From: Bacillota bacterium
GTDB lineage: Bacteria > Bacillota > Clostridia > Clostridiales > Clostridiaceae
DNA: 64,000 nt
Direction: 5' to 3'
Assembly: GCA_030706015.1 (NCBI GenBank)
Contig: JAUZPI010000012.1
Location: 8,727 to 72,726 of the forward strand
Shown: piece after piece, positions 33,834 to 42,286 of the stretch
How positions within the stretch are numbered: the first letter of the stretch is position 1
How the letters are laid out: each line of letters opens with the position of its first letter
Position numbers and translations under genes: made by a program
The notes under the pieces: generated by a model
Seen by the model: only the letters and a program-made list of their open reading frames with translations
Told to the model about the DNA's origin: nothing
Database searches by the model: none

Positions 33834-34610
33834 TTGAGTAAGTTAAACATTTCACACGTGTTTATGAACTATCATTCATTAAAAGGAGAAATGTCTGCTT
33901 TAAATGATATTAATTTTAATGTTAGCGAAGGAGAATTTGTTAGTATTGTAGGGCCTTCTGGTTGTGGGAAGTCAACACTTCTAAATATTATAGCTGGATT
34001 AATTAAGCCCTCTAGAGGCAGTGTGGTAATTAACAACGAACAGATTATAAGCTTTTCTAATAAAATGGGATACATGTTTCAAAAAGATCATTTATTCGAG
34101 TGGTTAACTGTTAAGGATAATATTACTCTAGGTTTAAAGATTGGACATAAATTAGATAAGAACTCAGAGAAAGAAATTGATGACTTACTAATAAAATATA
34201 ATTTAATAGATTTTAAGGATTATTTTCCAAATGAACTTTCCGGTGGTATGCGGCAAAGGGCAGCACTAATAAGAACTCTTGCTCTAAAGCCTGAGGTTTT
34301 ACTTTTAGATGAACCTTTTTCTGCACTTGATTATCAAACCCGTTTATACGTTGGTAATGAAATCCACCAGATAATAAAAGAAGAAAGTAAAACAGCTATT
34401 ATGGTAACACATGATATTGCGGAAGCAGTTGCCATGTCGGATCGAGTGATGATTATGTCCAAAAGACCGGCATATATTAAAAAAGATTTAATAATGGAGT
34501 TCCCTTCTAATTGTTGTTCGGCTTTAAGCCGTAGAGATGATTCTAAGTTTTCTTATTATTTTAATTTAATATGGAGGGAGCTAGATCTTGATGAAAATAC
34601 AAAGAAGTGA
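33834..34610 (+). CDS. ABC transporter ATP-binding protein (NitT/TauT family)
   Basis: Cytosolic ATPase of about 258 aa with Walker A GPSGCGKST, Q-loop FQKDHLFEW, signature LSGGMRQRAAL, Walker B VLLLDEPFSALD and H-loop VTHDIAEAVAMSD. AAGGAG touches the ATG at 33825 directly, so the TTG at 33834 (9-nt spacing) is the more likely start. It overlaps the permease gene by 20 nt. With the permease and the distant lipoprotein at 30359 it forms a SsuBC/TauBC-type importer. Confidence 0.93.
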   Translation: MSKLNISHVFMNYHSLKGEMSALNDINFNVSEGEFVSIVGPSGCGKSTLLNIIAGLIKPSRGSVVINNEQIISFSNKMGYMFQKDHLFEWLTVKDNITLGLKIGHKLDKNSEKEIDDLLIKYNLIDFKDYFPNELSGGMRQRAALIRTLALKPEVLLLDEPFSALDYQTRLYVGNEIHQIIKEESKTAIMVTHDIAEAVAMSDRVMIMSKRPAYIKKDLIMEFPSNCCSALSRRDDSKFSYYFNLIWRELDLDENTKK

Positions 34611-35394
34611 GCATGAACAGTACATTAGAAATATAAAATTAACAAGAATAAAAATAACAATGACGAGAGTTCTAATTCTAATAGCGTTATTTTCTATGTG
34701 GGAAATTGCTGGAGATCTTAAATGGGTTGATCCATTTCTTATAAGTACTCCTTCAAGAATGTTTAAAAGCCTTATACAGATTTATAAAGAAGGCACTCTT
34801 TTTACTCATATCGGTGTTACCTGTTTTGAAACAATTTTAGGTTTTGTGCTTGGAACAGTATTAGGAACAATAATAGCAGTTTTATTGTGGTGGTCAGATT
34901 TTTTATGCAGGGTACTTGATCCGTATTTAGTAGTTCTAAATGCACTGCCAAAGGTTGCATTGGCCCCTATATTTATATTTTGGGCAGGTAATGGTATTAA
35001 GGCTATAGTTATAATTGCTTTATTCATTTCCATAGTTGTAACAATAATCACAGTATTAAGCGGATTTAAGGAAGTGGATGGAGATAAGGTAAAATTACTT
35101 AGGACTTTTGGTGCCTCTAAGCTTCAGATATTAATTTATTTAGTTGTTCCTGCTTCGGTGCCAACATTAATTTCTGCTTTAAAGATTAATGTTGGGTTAT
35201 CCTGGGTTGGAGTTATAATGGGTGAATTTTTAGTTGCCAAAGAAGGGCTTGGTTTTTTAATAGTTTATGGTGGTCAGGTTTCAGAATTGGATATGGTAAT
35301 GATGAGCATAATTATACTTTCTGTTTTAGCATATTTTATGTACGAAGTTATTAGTGCTCTTGAAAATAAGTTAACAGCTAAATATAAGTATTAA
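34591..35394 (+). CDS. ABC transporter permease (NitT/TauT family)
   Basis: A roughly 267-aa permease with six predicted membrane segments. The EAA loop is seen at EVDGDKVKLLRTFGASKLQILIYLVVPASVPTLISALKIN (written across the coupling helix), and GVIMGEFLVAKEGLGFLI is typical of SsuC/TauC. The ATG at 34591 is preceded by GGAGGGAG. It overlaps the ATPase gene and ends the operon. Confidence 0.92.
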   Translation: MKIQRSEHEQYIRNIKLTRIKITMTRVLILIALFSMWEIAGDLKWVDPFLISTPSRMFKSLIQIYKEGTLFTHIGVTCFETILGFVLGTVLGTIIAVLLWWSDFLCRVLDPYLVVLNALPKVALAPIFIFWAGNGIKAIVIIALFISIVVTIITVLSGFKEVDGDKVKLLRTFGASKLQILIYLVVPASVPTLISALKINVGLSWVGVIMGEFLVAKEGLGFLIVYGGQVSELDMVMMSIIILSVLAYFMYEVISALENKLTAKYKY

Positions 35395-35543
35395 TAGTTT
35401 ATATTAATTCTGGTGGTTTATATGACCACCTTTATTATTTAAATAGCAGCACACTTGTCCATATTAAATCATATAATGATAACAGGAATGGGCAAATATA
35501 GTTTTATGTTTGAACTATCCAAAAAACTAAGGAGGTAAATTAT

Positions 35544-35804
35544 ATGAATTCATTATCAAATGGTGCTTTAAACAATCCAGATTTAGCAGGTTTATTTGAT
35601 GATTGGAATCAAGGACAGAGAATTGCAGTTTTAACCGAAGGCGGACTTGTTGTTGGCAATCTCGTTGCGATTAATAATGCAGCAGGAATAGTTCAATTAT
35701 ACAATGCTACTATTTTTAGCTTTGGAACTCAACAAACTGTAACAACTGTTAATATTCGTATAAATGAAGTGGTTGCAGCTGGTCTTACTACAACTCAAGG
35801 CTAA
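35544..35804 (+). CDS. Small protein of unknown function, 86 aa
   Basis: Not recognised. It reads MNSLSNGALNNPDLAGLFDDWN then an alternating beta-strand pattern (IAVLTEGGLVVGNLVAINN, IVQLYNATIF, TVNIRINEVVAAGL). No Cys, no TM, slightly acidic. It has a textbook AAGGAGG site and its own terminator, so it is an independently expressed gene. The small beta-barrel pattern recalls hydrophobic spore-surface proteins, but nothing proves this. Confidence 0.7.
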   Translation: MNSLSNGALNNPDLAGLFDDWNQGQRIAVLTEGGLVVGNLVAINNAAGIVQLYNATIFSFGTQQTVTTVNIRINEVVAAGLTTTQG

Positions 35805-35823
35805 TTTATTATAAATACAAACA

Positions 35824-35847
35824 AGCGTTCTCTAGCTAGAGAACGCT
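35824..35847 (+). terminator. Intrinsic terminator
   Basis: A 24-nt perfect palindrome AGCGTTCTCTAG/CTAGAGAACGCT, shared by the convergent 86-aa and HesB-like genes. Confidence 0.8.
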
Positions 35848-35875
35848 ATATTTGTATTCTATTTAAAATTAAAAA

Positions 35876-36199
35876 TTAACATCCTGGACAAACAGTACAT
35901 GGACTTGGAGGAGCCACAACAGGTTTTAATTCTAATCCAGTTCCATTATTCTCATTATTAGATAGAATTATAAACCCCTCATACTCATCTAACATAGTTT
36001 TTTCCATAATGAATTTAATATCCTTAACCTGCTCTACTACGTCATTTTCTTCCTCTATTCCTGCATCAATGTTAAATAAAGTTCCATTACAATTTCTACC
36101 CATGTAAGATATTCTTATATCACAGGTGCCTAAAGGACTTGAGTCCAACATTTCTTTAAATTCATTGTAAGCTTCATCACTAATTTGAATATAGCACAT
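35876..36199 (-). CDS. HesB/IscA-like protein (Cys form of the HesB-related seleno family)
   Basis: A 107-aa A-type Fe-S scaffold-like protein. CDIRISYMGRNCNGTLFNI holds the conserved central Cys (C37), which in several relatives is selenocysteine. The C-terminal CTVCPGC (C101, C104, C107) stands where A-type proteins usually carry a CxC pair. It may carry or shuttle iron or Fe-S clusters. AGGGGG lies just before the ATG. Single gene; no isc or suf genes nearby. Confidence 0.8.
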   Translation of the reverse strand: MCYIQISDEAYNEFKEMLDSSPLGTCDIRISYMGRNCNGTLFNIDAGIEEENDVVEQVKDIKFIMEKTMLDEYEGFIILSNNENNGTGLELKPVVAPPSPCTVCPGC

Positions 36200-36378
36200 A
36201 ATATTATCCCCCTTTGAATTGTAAGTGTATTTTCTATATTGTTAATTTTGCGAAATGCATTATAACAACATGATAATTAATAACATATAATGTTGCTTGT
36301 TTGATAATTATTATATCACTTTTTATCCTAATTAACAAATGCATTTTTAGAAAAAGTTGAGATTTATTAATCAAATTA

Positions 36379-37101
36379 TTAATTGCAGCTTTTAATGAAA
36401 ATCATATTTTGTTGGTGAATTTCTTTACAATATTCATCTTCGAAGTATATATCTTTACCAGTAGATAAGTTTTCTAGATACTTAATACTTTCAGATAAAT
36501 CTTTTTCTGTTAAATATAGTGTATGGCCAGAAACTATTTTTTTGGGCTTATAGCTTAAATAATTTTCCAAGGTACTTATATATTGAGAAATATTCTTGTC
36601 TTCAACATATAAAATAGGTTTTTCTAAATTATCACCTACATATAATATTTTTTCTTCGTGATCAAATATTGATATACTATCTGCTGTATGACCTGGACTA
36701 TGGAATAATTCAATTTCATCGTTGTGAAAAAATATCTTGTCAGTAAAGGTTACATTAGGCAGGGTCTTCTCTACTTTTCCTGTAATATACTTACTATTTT
36801 TAATTAATTGAGTATCCCAAGACTCAGCTATTAAATCTCTACATAATTTATGGCTGATTATTTGATTTTTTTCAAAAACGCAATTCCCCCAAATATGGTC
36901 CCAATGGAAATGAGTATTTATGATAATCGCTTCTTTATTTTCAATCATATCTCTTACAGGAAGCATACTATCAGAACCGCAGTAAGTATCAATGATATAG
37001 GTATTTGACGACTTGTTTATCAAGAAAACATTTGTTAAATAAGCTGGTATATTATCATAAACAAATGCTGCAGCGTTTTTACTAATTTTTTTAATTTTCA
37101 T
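36379..37101 (-). CDS. Metallo-beta-lactamase-fold hydrolase
   Basis: A 240-aa MBL-fold protein. The zinc motif is INTHFHWDHIWGN (HxHxDH), with HSPGHTADSISIFD providing the next His, YVGDNLE the bridging Asp, and VSGHTLYL the final His, all in family order. Substrate unknown; glyoxalase-II-like or lactonase roles are possible. It lies 66 nt downstream of the VOC gene, but a terminator at 37123 separates them. Confidence 0.88.
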   Translation of the reverse strand: MKIKKISKNAAAFVYDNIPAYLTNVFLINKSSNTYIIDTYCGSDSMLPVRDMIENKEAIIINTHFHWDHIWGNCVFEKNQIISHKLCRDLIAESWDTQLIKNSKYITGKVEKTLPNVTFTDKIFFHNDEIELFHSPGHTADSISIFDHEEKILYVGDNLEKPILYVEDKNISQYISTLENYLSYKPKKIVSGHTLYLTEKDLSESIKYLENLSTGKDIYFEDEYCKEIHQQNMIFIKSCN

Positions 37102-37122
37102 TAAAAATCCTTCCTAACTAAC

Positions 37123-37153
37123 AAGACACGTTGTAAAACATTCAACGTGTCTT
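37123..37153 (-). terminator. Intrinsic terminator after the VOC gene
   Basis: Perfect 11-bp arms AAGACACGTTG / CAACGTGTCTT with a 9-nt loop, within the gap between the VOC and MBL genes. Confidence 0.75.
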
Positions 37154-37167
37154 TTGTTGCTTTTATT

Positions 37168-37563
37168 TTATTGTACAGTATAATTTAATCCCCAGGTGTT
37201 ACCATGGCAGTCTGTGACTACTGCATGCAAAGCCCCCCAAAAGGTTTTTTGTAATTCAAATTTTACATTACCACCTTTGCTTAAAGCATAGTATGCCTTA
37301 GTTATTTCCTCTTCACTATCAAATTCTAATACTATATGTATATCCTTTCCCTTTGGAATTTCTTCAAACATATCTACAAAATATAATGTACAATAATCAT
37401 TTATATGTAATTCTGAATGAATAATTTTATCTTCAAAGTCTTTAAACATCGGCTTTCCAGCACCAGTTTGAACATTTTTAATTTCTCCGCCAAAGGCTTC
37501 TTTATAAAATTCTAAGGCTTCCTTACAGTTAATAACATAAATCTCAGGTATAATATTTTTCAT
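37168..37563 (-). CDS. VOC-superfamily protein (PhnB/glyoxalase-like)
   Basis: A 131-aa single vicinal-oxygen-chelate protein: EIYVINCKEALEFYKEAFGGEI opens the first beta-alpha-beta-beta-beta unit, HSELHIND and a final WGALHAVVTDCHGNTWGLNY the second. This is the PhnB-like 'DUF1338-free' small type often annotated as glyoxalase. Metal ligands are partly present (His, Glu). Function unknown. Confidence 0.85.
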   Translation of the reverse strand: MKNIIPEIYVINCKEALEFYKEAFGGEIKNVQTGAGKPMFKDFEDKIIHSELHINDYCTLYFVDMFEEIPKGKDIHIVLEFDSEEEITKAYYALSKGGNVKFELQKTFWGALHAVVTDCHGNTWGLNYTVQ

Positions 37564-37870
37564 TTAAATTCAACTCCCATCACTTTAACTCTATTATTAT
37601 ATAATTTGCTTGCAGCTTTAAGTGCTTGGATTCTTATATTTAAAAAATTACTCTTATGACAAAAACTCTAAATAGATTATAAACCCTATAGTGACATTAA
37701 TCTATATAAAAATGTACATGATAAAAACATAATATAAAACATAGCGTAATGCAGCATTTAAATGCAACTCAAGCATTGGTCTACTGTAGAATAAGATATT
37801 TTGGTAATAGTAACCGTCAAAGAACTAAAAGTCAGAGAACTGTTTAACTCAAATTATTAATAATTATCTA
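37564..37870. other. Intergenic region
   Basis: About 300 bp of AT-rich sequence before the HD-GYP-like gene's terminator. No gene, repeat or RNA recognised. Confidence 0.4.
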
Positions 37871-37917
37871 AAAGGGCCTGTACATAAATTAGCGGCTAAT
37901 GTACGTACAGGCCCTTT
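37871..37917 (-). terminator. Strong intrinsic terminator
   Basis: Perfect 13-bp arms AAAGGGCCTGTAC / GTACAGGCCCTTT with an inner TAGC/GCTA pairing, immediately after the stop of the HD-domain gene. Confidence 0.85.
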
Positions 37918-38904
37918 TTATAGTATTACCTCTTCCACAAATAATGTTAGATTACTCTCATTCATTAGATTGCAAAAGCTATAGGAATTATTTGTATGCA
38001 CTGCAACTATAGGTCTTGTAGTTGCTCCTTTATTTTGCATTACTACAATTCCTTGTAAACCATTGTTAAGTTTTACTTGAAGTCCATTGGGATAACAATA
38101 TATTGAATCCACAAAATCTTTATATATTTCTTTATCAAATTTCTCTATGGCTTGGGCAGTTATTTTTTCAATTGCTTCATGTGGAAGCATAGCTTGTTCC
38201 CCGGTAATATTTTTAATATACTCATTGCTAATGCTAATAATTTTTGCAAAATCATGAAGCTTTTCTCCTTTTATTTTATATGGTCCAGAGCCATCTTCTC
38301 TCTCGTATAAATAATAAATAGCCATATATGTAGTAGCTGCAAAGACTGAATTTTTTCTAACTAAGTCATGCCCTATTTTCACATGCTTAGGATCTTCTGA
38401 AAATAGTTTTCCTATATCGTGTAACAAAGCCGCAACACCTAGTTTGATCAATTTTGCTTCATCGAATCTTTTCTTAATGCCAAGCATTAGGCTTACGATG
38501 GTAACATCTAACGAATGTATGGTTAGTTTTGACAATTCATCGTTTGGAATTAAATTACTGATTAGCGCTGCATTTTCATAGAGATTAATATTTTGAATAA
38601 TAGTTTTAATAATTTCTATGGTTTTTTTATCGTTAACATATTCTGTTTCTTTTACTTCTTTAAATAATAGCTTTAGTGACTTTAATACCTGAAGTTTAAT
38701 AGGTGTAGGAAGAACTTCTTGCAGAGTTATGTCATCATTTCCGTCTTCTATATATATTGTAGTAATACACATCTTTTTCAATCTTTTAATAACTGTATCA
38801 TTGATTTTATTTCCTTTGTTTAAAAACATAACACCGCTTTCTGTGTATATAGAATTGGCTAGAATATTTCCTATCAGCTTTTCACTAACTACAACTAATT
38901 TCAT
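37918..38904 (-). CDS. HD-GYP-like phosphohydrolase with degenerate GYP motif
   Basis: A 328-aa protein with an N-terminal region (1-60) similar to DUF3391-type heads and a C-terminal HD domain. LGVAALLHDIGKLF gives the HD pair and KIGHDLV the next His, but the HHExxDGxGYP block reads YEREDGSGPYKIKGEKL: the first two His are lost and GYP is altered. It may be a weak or inactive cyclic-di-GMP phosphodiesterase, or a sensor. ATG preceded by GGAGGGG. Confidence 0.8.
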   Translation of the reverse strand: MKLVVVSEKLIGNILANSIYTESGVMFLNKGNKINDTVIKRLKKMCITTIYIEDGNDDITLQEVLPTPIKLQVLKSLKLLFKEVKETEYVNDKKTIEIIKTIIQNINLYENAALISNLIPNDELSKLTIHSLDVTIVSLMLGIKKRFDEAKLIKLGVAALLHDIGKLFSEDPKHVKIGHDLVRKNSVFAATTYMAIYYLYEREDGSGPYKIKGEKLHDFAKIISISNEYIKNITGEQAMLPHEAIEKITAQAIEKFDKEIYKDFVDSIYCYPNGLQVKLNNGLQGIVVMQNKGATTRPIVAVHTNNSYSFCNLMNESNLTLFVEEVIL

Positions 38905-38959
38905 CAGTTAACCCCTCCAATAAGTCCTAATCATCTAATTGCATTTTTATAATTCATTT

Positions 38960-39769
38960 TTATTTTCTAAATCTAATTTCATTATATTCACTATAGTGAG
39001 ATATTAAATTTTCATATGATACTAATACTTCTTCAGGGATATTTACATGAGAAATAAATCCCTTTCCTTTTGGACCGTATCCATTTTCATCATCCTTTAA
39101 TCTCGGTATCTCACCCATAATTAAATCCATAAATCTTTCATTTGACCAGATTCCTTTTACGTCAGTGTTTAAGAATATAAATCCATTTTTGGTTTCTTTA
39201 ACTTCAGGTATGAAAGGAGCATAGCTAATAATCAAAGTATCTTCTTTATCCCATGCCTTTAAAAAAGAGGCGTGGCTTCTTAGCTGCATAGTCGGATCCT
39301 GAATCAATATTATTGATTTGGGAATCTCCCCTCTTCTCCTCAAAACATCATAAGCTTCATAAGCATTTGAACCGCAATTTGTTGAGTTGCTTTCTATTAT
39401 TATTTTTTCTTTATCTATATTTTCTTCTAAAGAAATAATTTGAGCCAATATTTCTGCTTCTGATTTATTGTTTACATCAATAGAAATATACTTGTTTTCT
39501 TCTAATACATTTTCGATTAAATATTTTGTTGAATGGCCAATGCCTCCAACAATCATTAGATTTTTTGATAAGCCATTTTTATAGGCTACAGCACCAAGCC
39601 TAGCAATGTAAGGCATACTATTCCCAAGAATTATTATCATATCAGCCTGTTTAATTCCAAACTTATTGCATAATTCGCTACTTGATAATTCATTTATATC
39701 CCTCTTAGATAAAAACTTGATTATATTATTTATATCACCTAACATTTTAAGTACAATTTGATTATTCAC
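38960..39769 (-). CDS. YdcF/ElyC-family protein (DUF218)
   Basis: A 269-aa protein with the DUF218 fold: DMIIILGNSMPYIARLGAVAYKNGL (strand and helix one), LMIVGGIGHST, then EAEILAQIISLEENI, IIESNSTNCGSNAYEA and SIILIQDPTMQLRS. These are the family's S-adenosylmethionine-binding or nucleotide-like positions in YdcF; the membrane segments of ElyC are absent, so it is cytosolic. GTG start 7 nt after GGAGG. It follows the Nudix gene by 23 nt and is likely cotranscribed. Confidence 0.83.
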   Translation of the reverse strand: MNNQIVLKMLGDINNIIKFLSKRDINELSSSELCNKFGIKQADMIIILGNSMPYIARLGAVAYKNGLSKNLMIVGGIGHSTKYLIENVLEENKYISIDVNNKSEAEILAQIISLEENIDKEKIIIESNSTNCGSNAYEAYDVLRRRGEIPKSIILIQDPTMQLRSHASFLKAWDKEDTLIISYAPFIPEVKETKNGFIFLNTDVKGIWSNERFMDLIMGEIPRLKDDENGYGPKGKGFISHVNIPEEVLVSYENLISHYSEYNEIRFRK

Positions 39770-39792
39770 ATGTATACCTCCGAAATATTATA

Positions 39793-40248
39793 TTACATTG
39801 ACCTGCTGTAATATTTGTCTAGCATTATTTTGTGACTTCTTGGTATATCCTCGGGTAATTCTTTATAATTGAAAAATCTAAGCTCTTTAGTTTCTGCATT
39901 ATCTATCATCAATTCTCCGCTATAATTTTTAGTGTAATAACCAATAGTGATAAAATACGCTTTGTCTCCGTTAGGAAATTTTATATAGCAGTTTTCTCCT
40001 GAGGTGGTTCCTATAAAATATAATTCCCATATATCTAAGCCAGTCTCTTCCTTCGCTTCTCTAACTGCTGTTTCCTCTAAGGATTCTCCTAATTCTGTAA
40101 TACCACCTATTAGCCCCCATTTATAAGGAAAGGTACCTCTTTTTTGAAGCATCACCTGATTTCTTTCATTTATTATCAGCACATTCACACCAGTTAAGTT
40201 TATTGCATCAGTACCAATTTTGTTGCGTATATACTCTACATAGTTCAT
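39793..40248 (-). CDS. Nudix hydrolase
   Basis: A 151-aa pyrophosphohydrolase of the MutT type. The full Nudix box GGITELGESLEETAVREAKEETG is present with the REUxEE core Glu residues; the flanking VNVLIINERNQVMLQKRG strand supports ADP-ribose, sugar-nucleotide or capped-RNA type substrates. Upstream operon partner of the YdcF-like gene. Confidence 0.9.
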   Translation of the reverse strand: MNYVEYIRNKIGTDAINLTGVNVLIINERNQVMLQKRGTFPYKWGLIGGITELGESLEETAVREAKEETGLDIWELYFIGTTSGENCYIKFPNGDKAYFITIGYYTKNYSGELMIDNAETKELRFFNYKELPEDIPRSHKIMLDKYYSRSM

Positions 40249-40903
40249 GTTTTCTCTGTCCTTCCCTGATTTAATTAAATTATATAGAGAACTTATACTA
40301 AGTTTGTTTTAAGTCTTTTAATAACTCCTCTGCAGTTGCATTAAAATGTACTCTTTCAGCATGCTTGTTTTATATTGCACGTTGTTATTATTGCCCCTTG
40401 CATGAAGTTATTAATTCAAAACCTTAATGAATCATACTTTCTATTATTTTTAATATAAAGCATTTTCTACATATTGTATAGAAATAAATTTTATTTTTTA
40501 TCCATTTAATATTCCTCATTAAATAAAAATTAGTAACTTAATATAATATTATTGTAGTATTTTTGTGCTACAAATACAATTAATATTAATCAATAAATAG
40601 TATAAATAACACCAATTATAACACTTTAATCCATGTGCGTTGTGATGTTATTTTTAGCAATACTTTTAATTGTTTTTTAGATACTTATGCGTAAAATAAA
40701 CTTTTTCTCATAAATTTATACAAATCCATCTTTATTCCTGTAATTTATACAAATTTCTTATATATTCTTAATAGAATTACAAGACATAATTTGAGTTATG
40801 TCTTGTAATTTTATAAGCCGTATACTATACTAAATACAAGGTTATTAACCATTTTATATTCAGAAATAGTTTTTACACTATTTTAGGGGCGGTATTACAT
40901 ATT
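40249..40903. other. Long intergenic region with an orphan terminator
   Basis: 655 bp, very AT-rich, no reading frame with a ribosome site. A strong hairpin at 40775-40810 has no gene upstream on the plus strand, so a small RNA could be encoded here. AGGGGCGG near 40885 is the site for the recombinase. Confidence 0.45.
40775..40810 (+). terminator. Orphan terminator hairpin
   Basis: Perfect 15-bp arms AATTACAAGACATAA / TTATGTCTTGTAATT with a 6-nt loop, followed by TTTATAAG. No annotated gene precedes it for 500 bp on this strand. Confidence 0.65.
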
Positions 40904-41749
40904 ATGGATTATGTTGAGTTGTTTATAGAGTATCAAAAGAAAAATAAAAAGAGTATTAATACTATTGATAGTTACAAGAGAGATATTATACAATTTCTAA
41001 ATTATATAAAAAAAGATATTAAATCCGTTGATTCTAGAGATGTAGACCTATTCATAGAAAGTCTTCAAAATAAAACGGGTAGAAACGGCCAACCTATTAG
41101 TATTAAATCAATTAACAGAAAACTGGTTAGTATAAATAGGTTTATAATGTTCTTAAACAATGAATTTGATCTAAAAGTTTCAATCAAAGCAAATCTGCTA
41201 AAGCAACACCAGCAATATTTTCTTGATGAAATGCTTAGTAAAAATGATTTTGAACGTATTTTTAGAGCAGCAGATAAATATCAAGATAGAAGAGCTAAAG
41301 CAATATTTTATACACTATACTATACTGGTATGCGTGTTAGCGAAATGCTGCAGCTTGAAACAGAGGATATCTTTGAAGATGTTGTCAGCATAAAAGGTAA
41401 AGGCGAAAAATATAGAGATATTTTTTTGCCTGATAAATTAAAACCTATTTTGCAAGAATATTTGCAGGTTAGAATTGATAATGGCAATAAATTATTTACA
41501 GGTACGCGGGGTCCCATCAACAGGCAAACAGTGGATTCTATAATTAAGCACTATGCCGGACTTGCAAGAGTGAAATTAAGCAAGGCTCATGCTCATAATT
41601 TTAGACATTTATATTGCATCAATTTAGTTGATAAAGGATTGAGTATAGACACTATAGCCGATTTAGCTGGCCACAGCAGTATTAATACTACCAGAATTTA
41701 TACTAGAAAAACAAAGAGACAGCTTCTGCAGCTTATTAATGAAATTTAG
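40904..41749 (+). CDS. Tyrosine recombinase (XerC/XerD-like integrase)
   Basis: A 281-aa site-specific recombinase. The N-terminal SAM-like core-binding domain (1-95) is followed by the catalytic domain with Arg-I in YTGMRVSEML, the HNFRHLY box (His and Arg-II), GHSSINTTRIYTR (final His and the nucleophilic Tyr), and a Lys in VSIKGKGEKYR. It is similar in length to XerC/XerD. It lies alone with no excisionase, attachment repeats or cargo, so it may be a chromosome-dimer resolvase or a relic of an element. Confidence 0.9.
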   Translation: MDYVELFIEYQKKNKKSINTIDSYKRDIIQFLNYIKKDIKSVDSRDVDLFIESLQNKTGRNGQPISIKSINRKLVSINRFIMFLNNEFDLKVSIKANLLKQHQQYFLDEMLSKNDFERIFRAADKYQDRRAKAIFYTLYYTGMRVSEMLQLETEDIFEDVVSIKGKGEKYRDIFLPDKLKPILQEYLQVRIDNGNKLFTGTRGPINRQTVDSIIKHYAGLARVKLSKAHAHNFRHLYCINLVDKGLSIDTIADLAGHSSINTTRIYTRKTKRQLLQLINEI

Positions 41750-41911
41750 AATATTCACAAATTTATTTGAATATAGTTGTTATTACTAGTTCAATTATTT
41801 AAAATTTCAAAATTATTTACCTTTAAATTTATGTTAACTTTGATATATAGGATTGTAAGTGCATCAAAGTTTTAATATAATATATTTACTAAATAAACAA
41901 GGAGTGAGTCT

Positions 41912-42067
41912 ATGGATGGTGCCGTCAGTTGGCATATGGCTGTATTGTTAGCAAAACTACACTTTCCAAATGCTGACCAATCGACAATCATACAATTGGC
42001 TAAAGAAATATATTTAGCAAGTCAAAATGATAAATTGAAGGCTACGGAAGATATCGAAGCCGGTTAA
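41912..42067 (+). CDS. Small protein of unknown function, 51 aa
   Basis: Not recognised. Frame MDGAVSWHMAVLLAKLHFPNADQSTI... ends EDIEAG. It looks like two amphipathic helices with a central Asn-Ala-Asp turn. AAGGAG lies 9 nt upstream and a strong terminator follows, so it is likely a real monocistronic gene. Confidence 0.65.
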   Translation: MDGAVSWHMAVLLAKLHFPNADQSTIIQLAKEIYLASQNDKLKATEDIEAG

Positions 42068-42107
42068 ATTTATATCTTAACTACTTAAATTATAAAAATT
42101 CACGTTG

Positions 42108-42151
42108 AAAATATGCCGTTATTACATATGAAAGTAATGTCGGCATATTTT
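42108..42151 (+). terminator. Intrinsic terminator
   Basis: Arms AAAATATGCCG / CGGCATATTTT with further inner pairing (ATTAC/GTAAT), after the 51-aa gene. Confidence 0.8.
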
Positions 42152-42286
42152 TCATTTTTAAATAATTTAGATAAAAATAACACTTTTTATATGTAACCTT
42201 ACTGTTTTAAGTTTGTAAATCTATTATTGAGGTATAATAAGTTAAAAGGAAATAATAATTAAGTTTGAATAAGGGGGTATACATTC

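Noticed and set aside
35876..36199. Selenoprotein
   Set aside because: The key position is an ordinary Cys codon and the frame has no internal TGA.
40904..42067. Integrative element around the tyrosine recombinase
   Set aside because: No attachment-site repeats, tRNA gene, excisionase or cargo genes were seen.
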